64,000 bases of DNA, from positions 82,594,278-82,658,277 of the forward strand of contig CM043967.1 of the NCBI GenBank assembly GCA_014529385.2, in the 5' to 3' direction. Positions within the stretch are counted from its first letter, which is position 1, and the number at the start of each line of letters is the position of its first letter. This document shows, piece by piece, positions 33,731 through 44,524 of the stretch. The notes below the pieces were generated by a model. The model was not told where the DNA came from and did no database searches. It saw only the letters and a list, made by a program, of their open reading frames with translations. The position numbers were made by a program, and so were the translations under genes. Origin of the DNA: Adiantum capillus-veneris. Lineage: Eukaryota; Streptophyta; Polypodiopsida; Polypodiales; Pteridaceae.

Positions 33731-34455
33731 TTAGGAGTCTCTCTTCCACTCTCTCTCTCTAGGTCCCTAAAAGCAAGGTCTTTAGGTGAGAACCGTGGCT
33801 TTTTGGGAGCTTTTCCAAAATAGCCCATTTTCTTGCCAAATCAGGCCGCCTTTCCCGTTTTGGAACTGTGTGTGTGGTGCATGAAGTCGCGAGGAGATTG
33901 TCTTGGAAAGAGCGCCATAGGGAGGTAGATATTGGTGCCACCATCTCGCCGCCGTAGCCGGCTTGAGCAACACACACCATCTCCATCTCCTTGCTCACAG
34001 AGAACGGCCCACTGACTGCATTTTGAGCTTCAAAAAAATCCGATTTTTCACATTGAATGGCCTTTTGGCCATTGCTTTTGAACCTTGGCCACTACTAGTG
34101 GCCCTTCCCACAGGCAATTCGGCGACCAAGGCGGTCAAGAAAGCCAGAGCAGCACAAGAAAGGCGAAGCCAACACTCGGCTTCCCATCGAATCTCATGAA
34201 GTCCCACTACACTCATTACCTGCAGAAATTTATAGAACCTGCATATTTTTTTGCGACGACTTCAAGAGACGTTCAAGCAACATAATAGTCGAAGCTTCCA
34301 ACAATTAATCTTCGACTCAAAGGTGAATCTTCAACCATACACAGTGCGGAGTTCGATTTGTACCCCGCCGGTGCAAATTATTGATGATCAAGTGCTACGA
34401 CGCACAAAGGGGAGTTCGCTATACTTTGCATTTGAGCAAAGATCATAGCTCTGCA
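33731..34455 (+). other. Chromovirus leader and unassigned 5' sequence, truncated
   Basis: The stretch holds a pyrimidine-rich leader (CACTCTCTCTCTCT at about 33745) and open but unrecognised frames (for example 33963-34199). Recognisable gag motifs are absent. Sequence changes to the next gypsy element at about 34.45 kb; the exact junction is not visible. It is the second proposed inversion breakpoint. Confidence 0.5.
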
Positions 34456-35066
34456 ATCTACTTGGTCTGAAATTAACCTAATGTCAAAGAGTCTTTATCA
34501 TAAAGGAAAATGGCCAATTGATATAAATCATGGATGGATGATTCGTGCAACAAACAACTCATCAGGGGAGTTGTACGGAGCTTGTCCAAATGTTAAGGTG
34601 ACTATAGGGTATGTGAAAGATGATCAGAATTTCTTTGTACAGGAGATGTTTACATACCCTCTTATCCTTGGGCAGCCATACATCACTACTACTCGCATGG
34701 AAACCAAGGTGATGGATGATGGGCCAGCTTATGCAAGGATAAGGAGCGAGGATGGAAAGTGTGCAGTACAGTTCCTTACTATTTGTGTAGACCATGAAAG
34801 GAACCGTGAAGTCTTAGAGAGAAACCCTTGCCAAAGACAAACAAAGAGTTCAAGGACTACATGGATATGAGGGGTTTTGTCCATGTACCATTGTAGAGCG
34901 GGATTACAGTGGTACAAGAAGAGAAAGGTTCTCACATGATGTATATGCAAAGGAAACATTTTCTACAGGTTTTGTAGGATTATCAGACTATGGATCTATT
35001 GCTTTTACAGAGTGTGAGAACTTAAAGCGGGGTGAACGACAACATGTAAATAGTGTATAAAGATAT
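34456..35066 (+). pseudogene. FLDD-type gypsy element, protease region
   Basis: The frame from 34481 (about 130 codons) contains INLMSKSLYHKGKWPID, a surface loop with ELYGACPNVKVTIG, and LILGQPYITTTRMETKV (usual retropepsin end ILG(R/Q)P). The active-site Asp that should precede EINLMS is not preserved (TWSEINLMS). Sequence to 35066 continues the protein in broken frames (RGFVHVPL and SHMMYMQRKHF). Everything 5' of this, including gag, LTR and primer site, is missing. Confidence 0.7.
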
Positions 35067-36330
35067 TTGAAGATGAATGGTTTGCTAGAAGATGATGAAT
35101 GCATTGCAGGTGTGTTTGATGAGTGTTCGTTTGTGGATACTATGCGAGATTTGGAGTCTTTAGTGGATTGCAATTTGTGTATGGGAAGTGAGGTTGTGAA
35201 AGTATGCTCAATAGAAATGTACAAGGCCATTGAGGATTTCAAAAATGCTCAAAGTGTTGATGTACGAGTGGAGACTAAGTATAAGTCCGTGGCAAAGAAA
35301 GTGAAACCAGTGGCATTACCTCTACCAAAAGACTGCACAAAGAAGATGGAACAAGATGCTTTGCAACCTAGCCTTCGTGATCCAAGCAAGATTGGAGACA
35401 AGCTCACAAAGGATTCTTTGAAAGAGTTAAAGGTTGGTTGCGAGGACATTTTGACAAAAGATGAAAAGATATGCTTTGAAGACATGCTTGCCAAACACGG
35501 AAAAGCTTTTGCATTTGAGCCTTATGAGATAGGGTGTGTTGATCCATCCATTGTTTCTCCTATGGTGATCTTCACTATCTCTCATGTGCCTTGGAACTTG
35601 AGACCTATTCCTGTTCCAAAGGCTCATGTACCGAAAGTCATTGAGTTGCTTAATGAAAAGATCAAGATGGGTATCTTGGAGCCTTCTTGTGCTCCGTATT
35701 CAAACAGGTGGTTCACAGTTTCGAAGAAAAATGATTCTTTACGCTTTATCTAGGATATGCAACCTGTAAATAAGGTGACAATCAGAAATGTGGGTATAGG
35801 GCCAATTGTCGATGAGTTTGCAAAGGCATTTCCAGGAAGGGCAATATATTCTATGGGAGATTTTTACTCAGGGTATGATCAGTTCAAACTAGCAATGGAA
35901 AGTAGGGACCTGACTACCATGAGGACACCCTTGGGTTTAATAAGGATGCACACCTTACCTCAGGGGGCAACAAGTTCAGTTGCACACATGATGAATGGTA
36001 TGAACAAAGTCCTACGTGACTTCATACCACAAACTACAATGCCTTTCCTTGATGATGTGCCAATCAAAGGATGTGATGTAAGTGATAAAGATGTGTCTCT
36101 AGACTCGAGGGGGTGCTGAAAGTATGTGGAAAACCATATCAATGATTGTGATAATATCTTGTCAAGGTTGAAAGAGGTGAACCTTACCTTGTCTGGCCAA
36201 AAGTCAGTGTTTGGTGTGAATGAAGTTCTCATTGTGGGACATATGTGCGGGCCATATGGTAGAAGTCCTTGTCCTGCAAAGATTGATGTAATCCGCAGAA
36301 TGAAAGAGAAATGTATAAATGTCACTGAGG
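35067..36330 (+). pseudogene. FLDD-type gypsy reverse transcriptase
   Basis: After an acidic linker the RT reads RPIPVPKAHVPKVIELLNEK (about 35600-35660) and ILEPSCAPYSNRWFTVSKK. One TAG at 35752-35754 interrupts the frame, which continues as DMQPVNKVTIRN. SMGDFYSGYDQFKLA (first catalytic Asp in GDFYSGYDQ), PQGATSSVAHMMN and the catalytic PFLDDVPIKGC (about 36040-36072) follow. Most plant gypsy RTs have (Y/F)xDD followed by ILVYS; FLDDVPIKG is unlike the other RTs in the window. The thumb (NHINDCDNILSRLKEVNLTLS) continues after a stop at 36117. Confidence 0.82.
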
Positions 36331-37240
36331 TTTGATGGTTCTTGGGTGCATGCGTGTTTTATGTTATCTGGATTCCGCATTATGCACATGTAGCAGAGCC
36401 TTTGTATTAGCTTTTGAGAGAGAACAAAAAGTTTCAATGGGAGGAAATTCATACCCATGCCATGAGGAAATTAAAGAAGTTGCTGCTTATGTCTCCAACT
36501 TTGAGAAAAGCAAACTATGAATGTGGAAGATATGTAATTGTGACAGTGGATACTAGCCCCACAGAAATTGGATGGGCGATTGGGCAAGATGATAATGATG
36601 GCAAGCGATATGTGGTGAGGTTTGGAGAAAAAGTCCTAAGTGCTCGTCAACACAACTATCCACAGGTAAAATGAGAGTTATGGGGAGTAGTCACAGCTTT
36701 GAAATGTGATAAAGAGTATTTGATAGGAGCAAATGTAATAGGGAAGAGACGGATTGTCTACCCCTTCTTGAATGATAACAAGTTGCTCAACTCTCGACAT
36801 TGCTATGTTGAGATGGATTGCCCACAAAAAGTCCTTGAATCCAGAATTTAAGAATATTGCAGGGAAAGATAATCCAGTTGCAGATATGCTTTCAAGAGCA
36901 AGGTATGAAAAAGAAGAAGACATGGTTGTCGAGGGCGATGATGTAGGCACACAGTTCTATAGTATCTCTCGTGCCAAGGGTGATCATGTTTGCTTATCAA
37001 ATGCACTTGAGTCGTTTACAGAGGACTTGTATCAAGGTGATTGGTTGCTCATTGGATGCTATCTGAGCACTTTGACAAGGCAAGAGGGGTGGACTGATCA
37101 AGAGTTCAAAAGAATATGTAGAAAGGCCTATGGATACTTTTTGAAAAATGGGTACTTGTGGAAGCGTCCAAAACAAAGAAATGGACTGCCCATGAGAGTG
37201 GTGAATGAAAAGGACGCTCAAAATGAGCTTATGAAAAAAG
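36331..37240 (+). pseudogene. FLDD-type gypsy RNase H and linker
   Basis: RNase H reads VIVTVDTSPTEIGWAIGQDD (about 36535-36595) with the catalytic first Asp in VDTS, then VVRFGEKVLSARQHNYPQVK, a stop at 36672, and ELWGVVTALKCDKEYLIGAN. The end contains AGKDNPVADMLSRARYEKEE (about 36860-36920), the usual final Asp motif before integrase. Frameshifts at about 36730 and 36850 break it. Confidence 0.8.
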
Positions 37241-38445
37241 TTTCATGAGAGTCTTTATGCTGGACACAGAGGTGTATGGGCCACATTTACCAAAATGAAA
37301 GAGAGGTATTGGTGGAAAGGTATGTATAAAGATGTATCTCACTTTGTGGAATCATGTGAAACCTGTCAAATGTATTCAAATGTACGTCATCGTGATGGGT
37401 TGCACCCTACTTACCCATTGGCCATGCATTAGAAGTGGGTAGTAGATCTGGTTACAATGCCATTGGGCTTATGGAAAATGAGATACATAGTGCTTGCACG
37501 AGAAGACTTAACCAACCAAGTTGAAGGTCGTTCTTTAAGAACAAAAAGCATAGAAGGGATATGTAAGTTACTCTTGGATGATGTAATTAGTCGTTATGGC
37601 TGTGTTGGGAAAATAATAGCGGACAAGGGTGAGATGCTGACAAAGCAAGGGAGTTTTTCTCTAGGTTGGGCATTAAACTTGCTCTCACTACTGCATATAA
37701 TCCTGAGGGAAATGGAAAATCAGAGAGTGGGCATCCTCCTATCATTAAAGCTTTAGCTAAGGCTTGCAAAGGAAAAATGGGAGAGTGGCCTAGGTTGTTG
37801 CCTTATGCTTTATGGTCTGATCGTACAACTCATAGCTCGGTTACTAGTTATATGCCTTTTGAGTTGATGTATGGTCAGAAACCTATAATGCCAATTGAGG
37901 ATGTAATTCCCACATGGAATGTATTACCTTGGGAAGATGGAATGAGTAGGGAAGACCTTCTTGCTTTGTGCATACAACACTTAGAAAGAAGGCCCCAACA
38001 TATTGAGATTACGGTAGCACTATTGAAAGATGCAAGGTTAGAGAATAAGGACATATTTGATAAGAGGCATAGGCTCATACCTAAAGCTATTGAGGAAGGT
38101 GATCGGGTGTTGGTGTATGACGGCAGTCTTGACAACCAACATTCAACAATAAGAAAGCTTTCAAAGAGATGGTTTGGTCCTTATGTGGTTCATCATGTAC
38201 ATGGGAATGCAACTTATACCTTGCATGAATTAGATGGGACAAAAATGAAGATTCCCATTGTAGGGAAAAGAATCAAGTTATTCAAAGGAAGAGGTGATAC
38301 AGATCCCTTTGATTCACAGGAAGGTCAAAATGAAGGCTCTGATGAAAATGGTATGGATATGGATGAAGAACAAGAGGATGATGCGTTATATTTTTTTGCA
38401 AGTGATGATGAAATCGACATGTATGTTGACTTAAATGAAGACTGA
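37241..38445 (+). pseudogene. FLDD-type gypsy integrase
   Basis: The zinc-binding part reads HESLYAGHRGVWATF (about 37243-37290), then YWWKGMYKD and FVESCETCQ. The core has VVDLVTMPLG, IADKGE in place of the second catalytic Asp region, and AYNPEGNGKSESGHPP with the final Glu (about 37690-37730). A 260-codon frame (37666-38445) continues with LLPYALWSDRTTHSSV, a GPY/F-type KRWFGPYVVHHVHGNATYTL and an unusually acidic tail (DMDEEQEDD). No chromodomain is seen. Stops at about 37431 and frame changes near 37245 and 37660 inactivate it. Confidence 0.82.
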
Positions 38446-38491
38446 ACCTGCAAAAGATATCTGTGGCACATACCAGAGGATGTGCAAGTTT

Positions 38492-38499
38492 AGAGGGGG
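38492..38499 (+). other. Polypurine tract of FLDD-type element
   Basis: AGAGGGGG directly before TGGATATCG, the LTR start. Confidence 0.7.
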
Positions 38500-39472
38500 T
38501 GGATATCGTTCCATGGCACGTTCATACTATGAAATTGAATTATCTACCTCACTCTAAATTTTTATGATGTGTGGGACCAAATGCTACAATGTACATAGTG
38601 TGATATATGCGAAAATGGATGTCACGGTTGCAGTCGTGTACATACCTTGCCGGGAGGGCGAGGCCCTACACGTGGCACCTTGGAATGATTTTTCACATTA
38701 ATATATGCCTAATTTGCTTTGGGAATGTACAAATGTCAAGTGTTTCGAAGTGGCACGCTCGTTTTGCCTAGAAAATTCAATGCGGGCAATCTTGGCAAAA
38801 AATAGCAGGTTTCGTGCGCTGGCGTGAAAGACATATCCAAAGTGCTTACCAAGTGGGAAAATGAGGTTCAAAATGAAATTTGAGCCCAATGGTATTTTTC
38901 CACTATTTTAGGGATTTTTCCCAGCTCGTTTGGGATTTTTACAGACAAAAAGTGACTTTTTTGGGCTAAAAATAGACCAAAAAAGCCTTAAAAATGCTCA
39001 AAATAGCTCAAAATGCCACATCAACAAGGCTGTTGTTATTTCTCAAGCTGTGTGGAAACGTTTAGAGCCAAGAATGAACTCATTTGGGCACATGAGCAAG
39101 GAGATACAACCATTCCTTTACAGGGTGCTAGTGCAGTCCAATGCTGCTTCCACTACATGGTTGAGGCTGTGAGGCCTCCAATTAGGGTTTTCCCTCCTCA
39201 AATAACTACTTGGGATTCTCCAATGAAGTACTGAAGCTTCCATGAAATGGTCACAACGAAGAATCGAAGCGTAAATTTAGGGGTTTTAAGAGGTCGAATG
39301 AGCACTGCATCTGTGCAATTGGGAGCGAGGCTACACCTAATCTTCACACACACAAGAGTTTTGAGTTAGTATTGGTTCTTTTTCAAAGTGGAGATTTCAT
39401 GGCTGGATTTTTTAGTGTATTTTTGGCTTCAAATCGTCTACGCCTTGCTTGATTTTTCTACGAATCCTAACA
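38500..39472 (+). repeat. FLDD-type element 3' LTR (973 bp)
   Basis: The LTR runs from TGGATATCG after the polypurine tract to CCTAACA at 39472. No second copy is in the window, so its ends rest on the polypurine tract and the TG/CA rule. A 57-bp GC-rich piece of unknown origin (39473-39529) separates it from the copia element. Confidence 0.6.
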
Positions 39473-39529
39473 GTCAGAGGTGCGGCGCGTTCCTAGTCGC
39501 ACTGCGCACTTCTTGACAGCGTATATACA

Positions 39530-39622
39530 ATGCTCGGGGAAAAAAACCTCCTAAAGAGGGAAAAATTTCCCCGGTGGTCCTAGTGTGTTCACACACATCA
39601 CTAACACATGTATATGGTAACA
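39530..39622 (-). repeat. Copia 3' LTR, truncated
   Basis: On the minus strand it starts TGTTACCATATACATG and matches the 5' LTR at 44429-44524 well. It stops matching at the TATA region (TATATACGC), so the R and U5 parts are missing or replaced. Confidence 0.8.
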
Positions 39623-39637
39623 AATCCCCCCTAGAGT
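39623..39637 (-). other. Polypurine tract of copia element
   Basis: Minus strand CTCTAGGGGGGATT directly precedes the LTR start TGTTACC. Confidence 0.85.
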
Positions 39638-39697
39638 GATCCGGTGAACGAGAGTTGGCACATGAATAAAGGGAAGTGCCATGCCCTGAAGACATGA

Positions 39698-41239
39698 TCA
39701 GTCCACAAATGGCAGTAAGCCCAAAGCTTTGCGGAAAGATTCAAGCTTCTCATGAGACAATGCCTTTGTGTAAAGATCTGCAAGGTTGTCCTTTGTTGGC
39801 ACATAGGCCAAGCTGATCTCTCCTGCTGAGAGCCTCTCCCTGACATAGTGGTAATGCACCTCAATGTGCTTTGCGCGAGCATGAAAAAATGGGTTCCTCG
39901 CAACTGCCAATGCGCTCTGACTGTCAGTGTAGATAGTGTTGGAAATGTCCTGTCCAACACCCAAAATCCATAAGGCATCTGAGCCATACACACTCAACCG
40001 TAGCTGTGAAGACTGCCCTGTACTCAGCCTCACAACTCGAAGTGGCCACAGTAGGTTTCTTCTTGCTCAACCATGATATACATGAACTTCCAAGCATGAA
40101 ACAAAAACCACTTGCGGACACTCGCGTGTCAAAACAACCAGCTCAATCTGTGTTCGAAAAAGCATGTAAGTCTGGCGGCAATGATCCCCCCTTGGGATAA
40201 AACAAGCCAAGATGTAAAGTGCCACTAAGGTAGTGGAAAATCCTCTTGACAGCCTGCCAATGCTTAAACCCTGGGCTATGCATGAATCTGCTAACCTGTG
40301 AGACTGCAAACTGAATATCTAGCCTCATGTTGCATACATAAATGAGGCAACCAACAACAGTTTGGTAAAGAGTGACATCAACAGGATCACCAGCATCATG
40401 TAGACTCAACTTCAAACCTGTCTCCATGGGAGTGGCAATAGGTTTTCAATCCTCAAGTTCAAACTTACATAGCAATGTCTCTATGTAACTTTTCTGACAC
40501 AAGGCAATACCACCATCACACTGCTTAAACGGTATACCCAAGTAATGATGCAATAGCCCCAAATCTTTCATCTTGAAAGTAGCATTCAAAGCATCCTTAA
40601 ATTCAGCAATATGTCTCTCATTTGGTCGAGTGGTTAGCAAATCATCGACATAAAGAACCACAATGAGAAGTACATCACCCTCACACTTTACATACAATGT
40701 GCTTTCTATTGGACTGTTACGAAAGCCTCGTTTAACCAAATGAGTGTCAGCTTTTTCATACCAAGCACGAGGAGATTGCTTCAACCCATACAAAGCCTTC
40801 TTACATCTGCACACTTTTTCCTCTGGTTCTTTTATGAAAAAATTGCGAGGCTGCGTTACATAAACTTCCTCAAATATGTCCATTCAAGAAAGAAGTAACA
40901 ACGTCTGATTGATGTACATCCCAACCAAAATGAGTTGCCAATGCACATAGAAAATGCATAGTAGTCATATGACAAGTGGGAGCAAAAGTCTCTTCATAAT
41001 CTATGCCTTTTTGCTGTGCATAACCCTTTGAAACAGTCAAGCCTTATGGCGATTGATCTCACCATCCGGCTTGCGTTTCAACTTGTAAACCCACTTCGTA
41101 CCAATGGCCTTTTTTCCAAGAGGAAAATCACATAAAGTCCATGTGTCATTTTCTATAAGTGCATCATATTCTGATTGCATGGCAGCCATCCAATTTTTTG
41201 AATTATGTGCTTCATCAAAAGAAAGAGGCTCCTCAACAT
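39698..41239 (-). pseudogene. Copia reverse transcriptase and RNase H
   Basis: RT starts with NWMAAMQSEYDALIENDTW and KAIGTKWVYKLKRKPDGEI (about 41195-41045). It continues in another frame with KKALYGLKQSPRAWYEK, the catalytic LYVDDLL (about 40660-40640), FKMKDLGLLHHYLGI and LCQKSYIETLL. RNase H follows with YQTVVGCLIYVCNMRLDIQF, FMHSPGFKHWQAVKRI, SSCEAEYRAVF and TDSQSALAVARNP, ending in TKDNLADLYTKAL and a stop at 39698. These are standard Ty1/copia blocks. Four or more frame breaks are present, for example at about 41036, 40886, 40440 and 40140. Confidence 0.9.
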
Positions 41240-42375
41240 CATGTAAGCTAGACATAGCCAAAGCATAACAATCTGATGCATAAGATTCATGGTGAGAGCC
41301 TGAACGAGTAGGACTAAACAAAGGTGCATCCAATTTACTGTCACGCAAAGTGTGCACCAGCCATTTTGGCATACCTCTAGCCTGCTCATTTTCAGACCTT
41401 TCCTCATCAAGTACATCATGTACATCTGCATCAGTAATAGGCTGATTTGTAACATTTTCAGAAACCCCCATAGGCTGTACATTTTCCTCATTGGAAATTA
41501 CTTTTGTATTTCCACCATTGAAAAGAGGCAACAAAGTGTCATAAATGTCCTGTGAGCTTACATTACTATCTCTAGTACATGATAGCAAGGGATGAACAGA
41601 ATCTTCCACAAACACTACATCCCGTGAAACCAGAATACGCTTTGTTTGCGGATGATATAACCTGTAACCTTTGCTTTCAGCACTATAACCAACAAAAATA
41701 CATATGACAGCCTTATCAACCAATTTTTTTCATTGTGTTTGTGGCACCAAAGCATATTCCAAACATCCAAAAACACGCATGTGCTCAATAGAAGGCTTTC
41801 TATCATGCCATGCTTCATATGGAGTAATAAACTGCAAAGCTTTCGTAGGACACCCTGTTAAGTACATAAGTGGCACACATGATGGCCTCAAGCCAAAAAG
41901 AATGCGGCAAAGCTTGACCTTTGACCATACATCGTGCCATTTCCGTCAATGACCTATTTTTCCTCTCAACAACACCATTTTGCTGAGGTGTATAAGGCAC
42001 TGTACATTGGTGTTTTATCCCACAACTAGCCAGAAATGCATTAAATTCATGAGACATATACTCCCCCCCTCGATCGGAATGGAGGGTGCCCATAGTACAT
42101 TTCGAGACATTTTCAGCTATAGCTAGAAATTGTTTGAAGCACATAAAAACTTCGGACTTCTCTTTAAGCGGAAATACCCATGCATGCCTGGAGTAATCAT
42201 CAATGAAAGTCACGAAGTAAAGGTAATTGTCCAAGGAAGGAGTTTTCATGGGCCCACAAACATCACTATGCACAAGCTGCAACCTGCATGTGGCCCGAAC
42301 TGAACCATCCTTTGGAAACTTAGAACGCTGCATCTTACCCAAAATACAGCCTTCACAAACATGTTTGACAGATTT
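41240..42375 (-). pseudogene. Copia integrase
   Basis: The core (42342-41815) has QLVHSDVCGPMKTPSLDN (first Asp), GTLHSDRGGEYMSHEF (second Asp) and TPQQNGVVERKNRSLTEM (Glu), all three catalytic residues. After a frame change the C-terminal part reads ICIFVGYSAESKGYRLYHP (about 41710-41655) and SRDVVFVEDS. A poorly conserved linker leads to RT. It inserts element cDNA in active relatives; the frameshift at about 41820 and another near 42350 break this copy. Confidence 0.9.
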
Positions 42376-42960
42376 CTACAAATGCAGCAAACTAGCAAAA
42401 TTTAGATGACCAAAACGTGCATGCCAAAGTTTTGCATATGAAATAGACCTTGAATCTGCAACAACATTTGCAAAATTATGTCCACATTTGTCATACAAAG
42501 TGAGCTTATACAGCCCACGGCACAAAAGGCCAAATGCAACAATTTCATCACCAAAACTGAGATCATGAACTGTATATCTGTCATCCACAAATTTGACTAC
42601 AAGTCCAAGTCTAGAAAGTGCGAATACAGACAAGAGATTCTTCTTGATCCCAGGTACATAAAGTGCATCAACAAGTGTGAAGGAACTGCCATTTTGAGTA
42701 CTAAGCACAATCTTTCCAACTCCCTTAACCGGATAAGAGGCTTTGTTGGCACAAGTGACTGAATTCCCATGAGGGACAGAATTGAGAGAGGTGAACAATT
42801 CACGATGTGAGGTAATGTGCTTTGTAGCACCACTGTCAAAATACCACACATGTGAATCTGCAGCAACTGACAAGCATGCATCATGGACAACAGGATTGTA
42901 AGTGCACTCTATGCTAAAAGCCCATTCTACATCAACATCAGCAACACAGTCTTCTTTCAT
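42376..42960 (-). pseudogene. Copia protease and gag-pre-integrase domain
   Basis: The protease active site is WYFDSGATKHITSHRELF at about 42850-42800 (DSGA intact), followed by VKGVGKIVLST and ALYVPGIKKNLLSV. The pre-integrase domain reads LWHARFGHLNFASLLHL, ending at 42376, and normally carries the zinc-binding His and Cys residues that lead into integrase. Confidence 0.9.
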
Positions 42961-43935
42961 AGAAGACTCAACAATGGCTGCATTTATAGTGGAACTAGCA
43001 TTTGCAGTGGAACCACCCTCTTTCTTCTTAGCCTCTTTGGCCTTCAACTTAGTACACGACTTGATCAAGTGATCATTAGATTTACAATAATGTCAACGCA
43101 TCTTCTTTTTGCCCTTATCACCAGAATTTTGAGACAAATTGGTTCCAGTAGAAGCATTAGGAACAGAAGATTTGCCACTCGCAGCAGAACCATAAGAAAT
43201 GGCCGCATTGCTGTTACCACCCACCCTTTCTTTGAGAAGCAATAAAAGCCTGTTCAACTGCACGCTCCCTAGTTCTATTTTTTCTGGAAAGTGACTCTTG
43301 CAACAGCAATGTGCATAATGTATCAAACTTGACAATTTTAGGATTTCCTTGGGTCATCAGTCCCCAAGTACTAGCAAAAGTCTCGTAGGAATCGGGTAAG
43401 GCATCAAGAACAGTCTGCACAAGGGAACTGTCTGAAATGACTTCACCTACAGAAATAAGTTGCGCATTGATATCCTTGACACCAGCAAGGAAAGTGTCCA
43501 TATCATCTTCCTCATGCATAATCTTCGACTCCATCTCTTTACGCAGCAAAGCAATTTTAGCCTCATTGCGGCTTGCATAAAGACCTGCTAGAATATCCCA
43601 AGCTTGTTTTGCAGATTTTGCTGAACGAATGTGAGAAACAATGGTGCGCTTCATAGACAACGCAATCAATGCATGAGCCTGCACATCCTTTACATCCCAA
43701 CGAGCCTATTCTGCCGTAGGCAAAACAACTCTAATAGCAGCAATCCTTGCATCAAGACCTGCAACATCCTCAACATCACCTACATCCTCAGAACCAGGAT
43801 GTACATCAATGCCTTGCACAATGTTCTAGACACCCTTTGACATAAGAACATGTTGCATCATATAAGCCCACATAGGGTAGTTTCCATGTCCTCAGCAGCA
43901 AACATCTTGAACACATATGTGTTGTTGTCAGCCAT
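42961..43935 (-). pseudogene. Copia gag
   Basis: The likely start is the ATG at 43935-43933 (MADNNTYVFKMF), just downstream of the leader. A stop follows after about 25 codons, then a shifted frame. The open part 43684-43214 reads the UBN2-type gag core: IRSAKSAKQAWDILAGLY, LRKEMESKIMHEEDDMDTFL and VLDALPDSYETFAS. The knuckle at about 43095-43050 is HYCKSNDHLIKSC with its first cysteine position lost to a stop codon. Confidence 0.85.
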
Positions 43936-44280
43936 GGTAACTGCTACACCTGATGTGAAAACTGTACGAAAATAGGAAAAATGGAGCAGGAACAACACGT
44001 GCTGTATAGCACAAACCGTAGAAGACTATGAGGCACCTGTTAAGCAGAAAACGTCACTGACATAAATTCTGCACAAAATGACGAAATACCCTGTGTAGTA
44101 CTGTTTGTAGTGGAAATGGAGGCTGAAATGAGCCCAAATCAAAAAGCTGAGAAGACTATGCTCTATGAGCTCTCCCAAAAATTTTGTCGACCTGCGAACG
44201 CTTGCCAAAGCTCATTGAAATCGGAGAAAGTGAGTAGGCGTGTGCTGGAGCAGCTGGCGACTAAGCTCGGGAGGATGCAA

Positions 44281-44295
44281 CCTGCTCTGATACCA
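44281..44295 (-). other. Copia Met-tRNA primer binding site
   Basis: Minus strand TGGTATCAGAGCAGG, five bases inside the 5' LTR end. The leader between it and gag (43936-44280) has no gene. Confidence 0.92.
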
Positions 44296-44300
44296 ATTAT

Positions 44301-44524
44301 TGGAATTAGGGTTTCAGAGAAACGCACACAGCTTGGAGAAGACGAAGGAAGCTGAAGGCACACAATAGAGAGTGTGTTACTTAGTATGCAATGGAAAGAT
44401 AGATAGCCCTAGAGTGATGGGCGTTTATACAATGCTCGGGGGAAAAAACCTCCTAAAGAGGGAAAAAATGTCCCGGCGGTCCTAGTGTGTTCACACACAT
44501 CACTACCACATGTGTATGGTAACA
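44301..44524 (-). repeat. Copia 5' LTR (224 bp)
   Basis: On the minus strand it begins TGTTACCATACACATG, has a TATAAAC promoter box at 44429-44423 and ends CCCTAATTCCA. Its first 95 bp match the truncated 3' LTR at 39530-39622 with few differences. Downstream of the TATA box the two differ completely. Confidence 0.88.
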
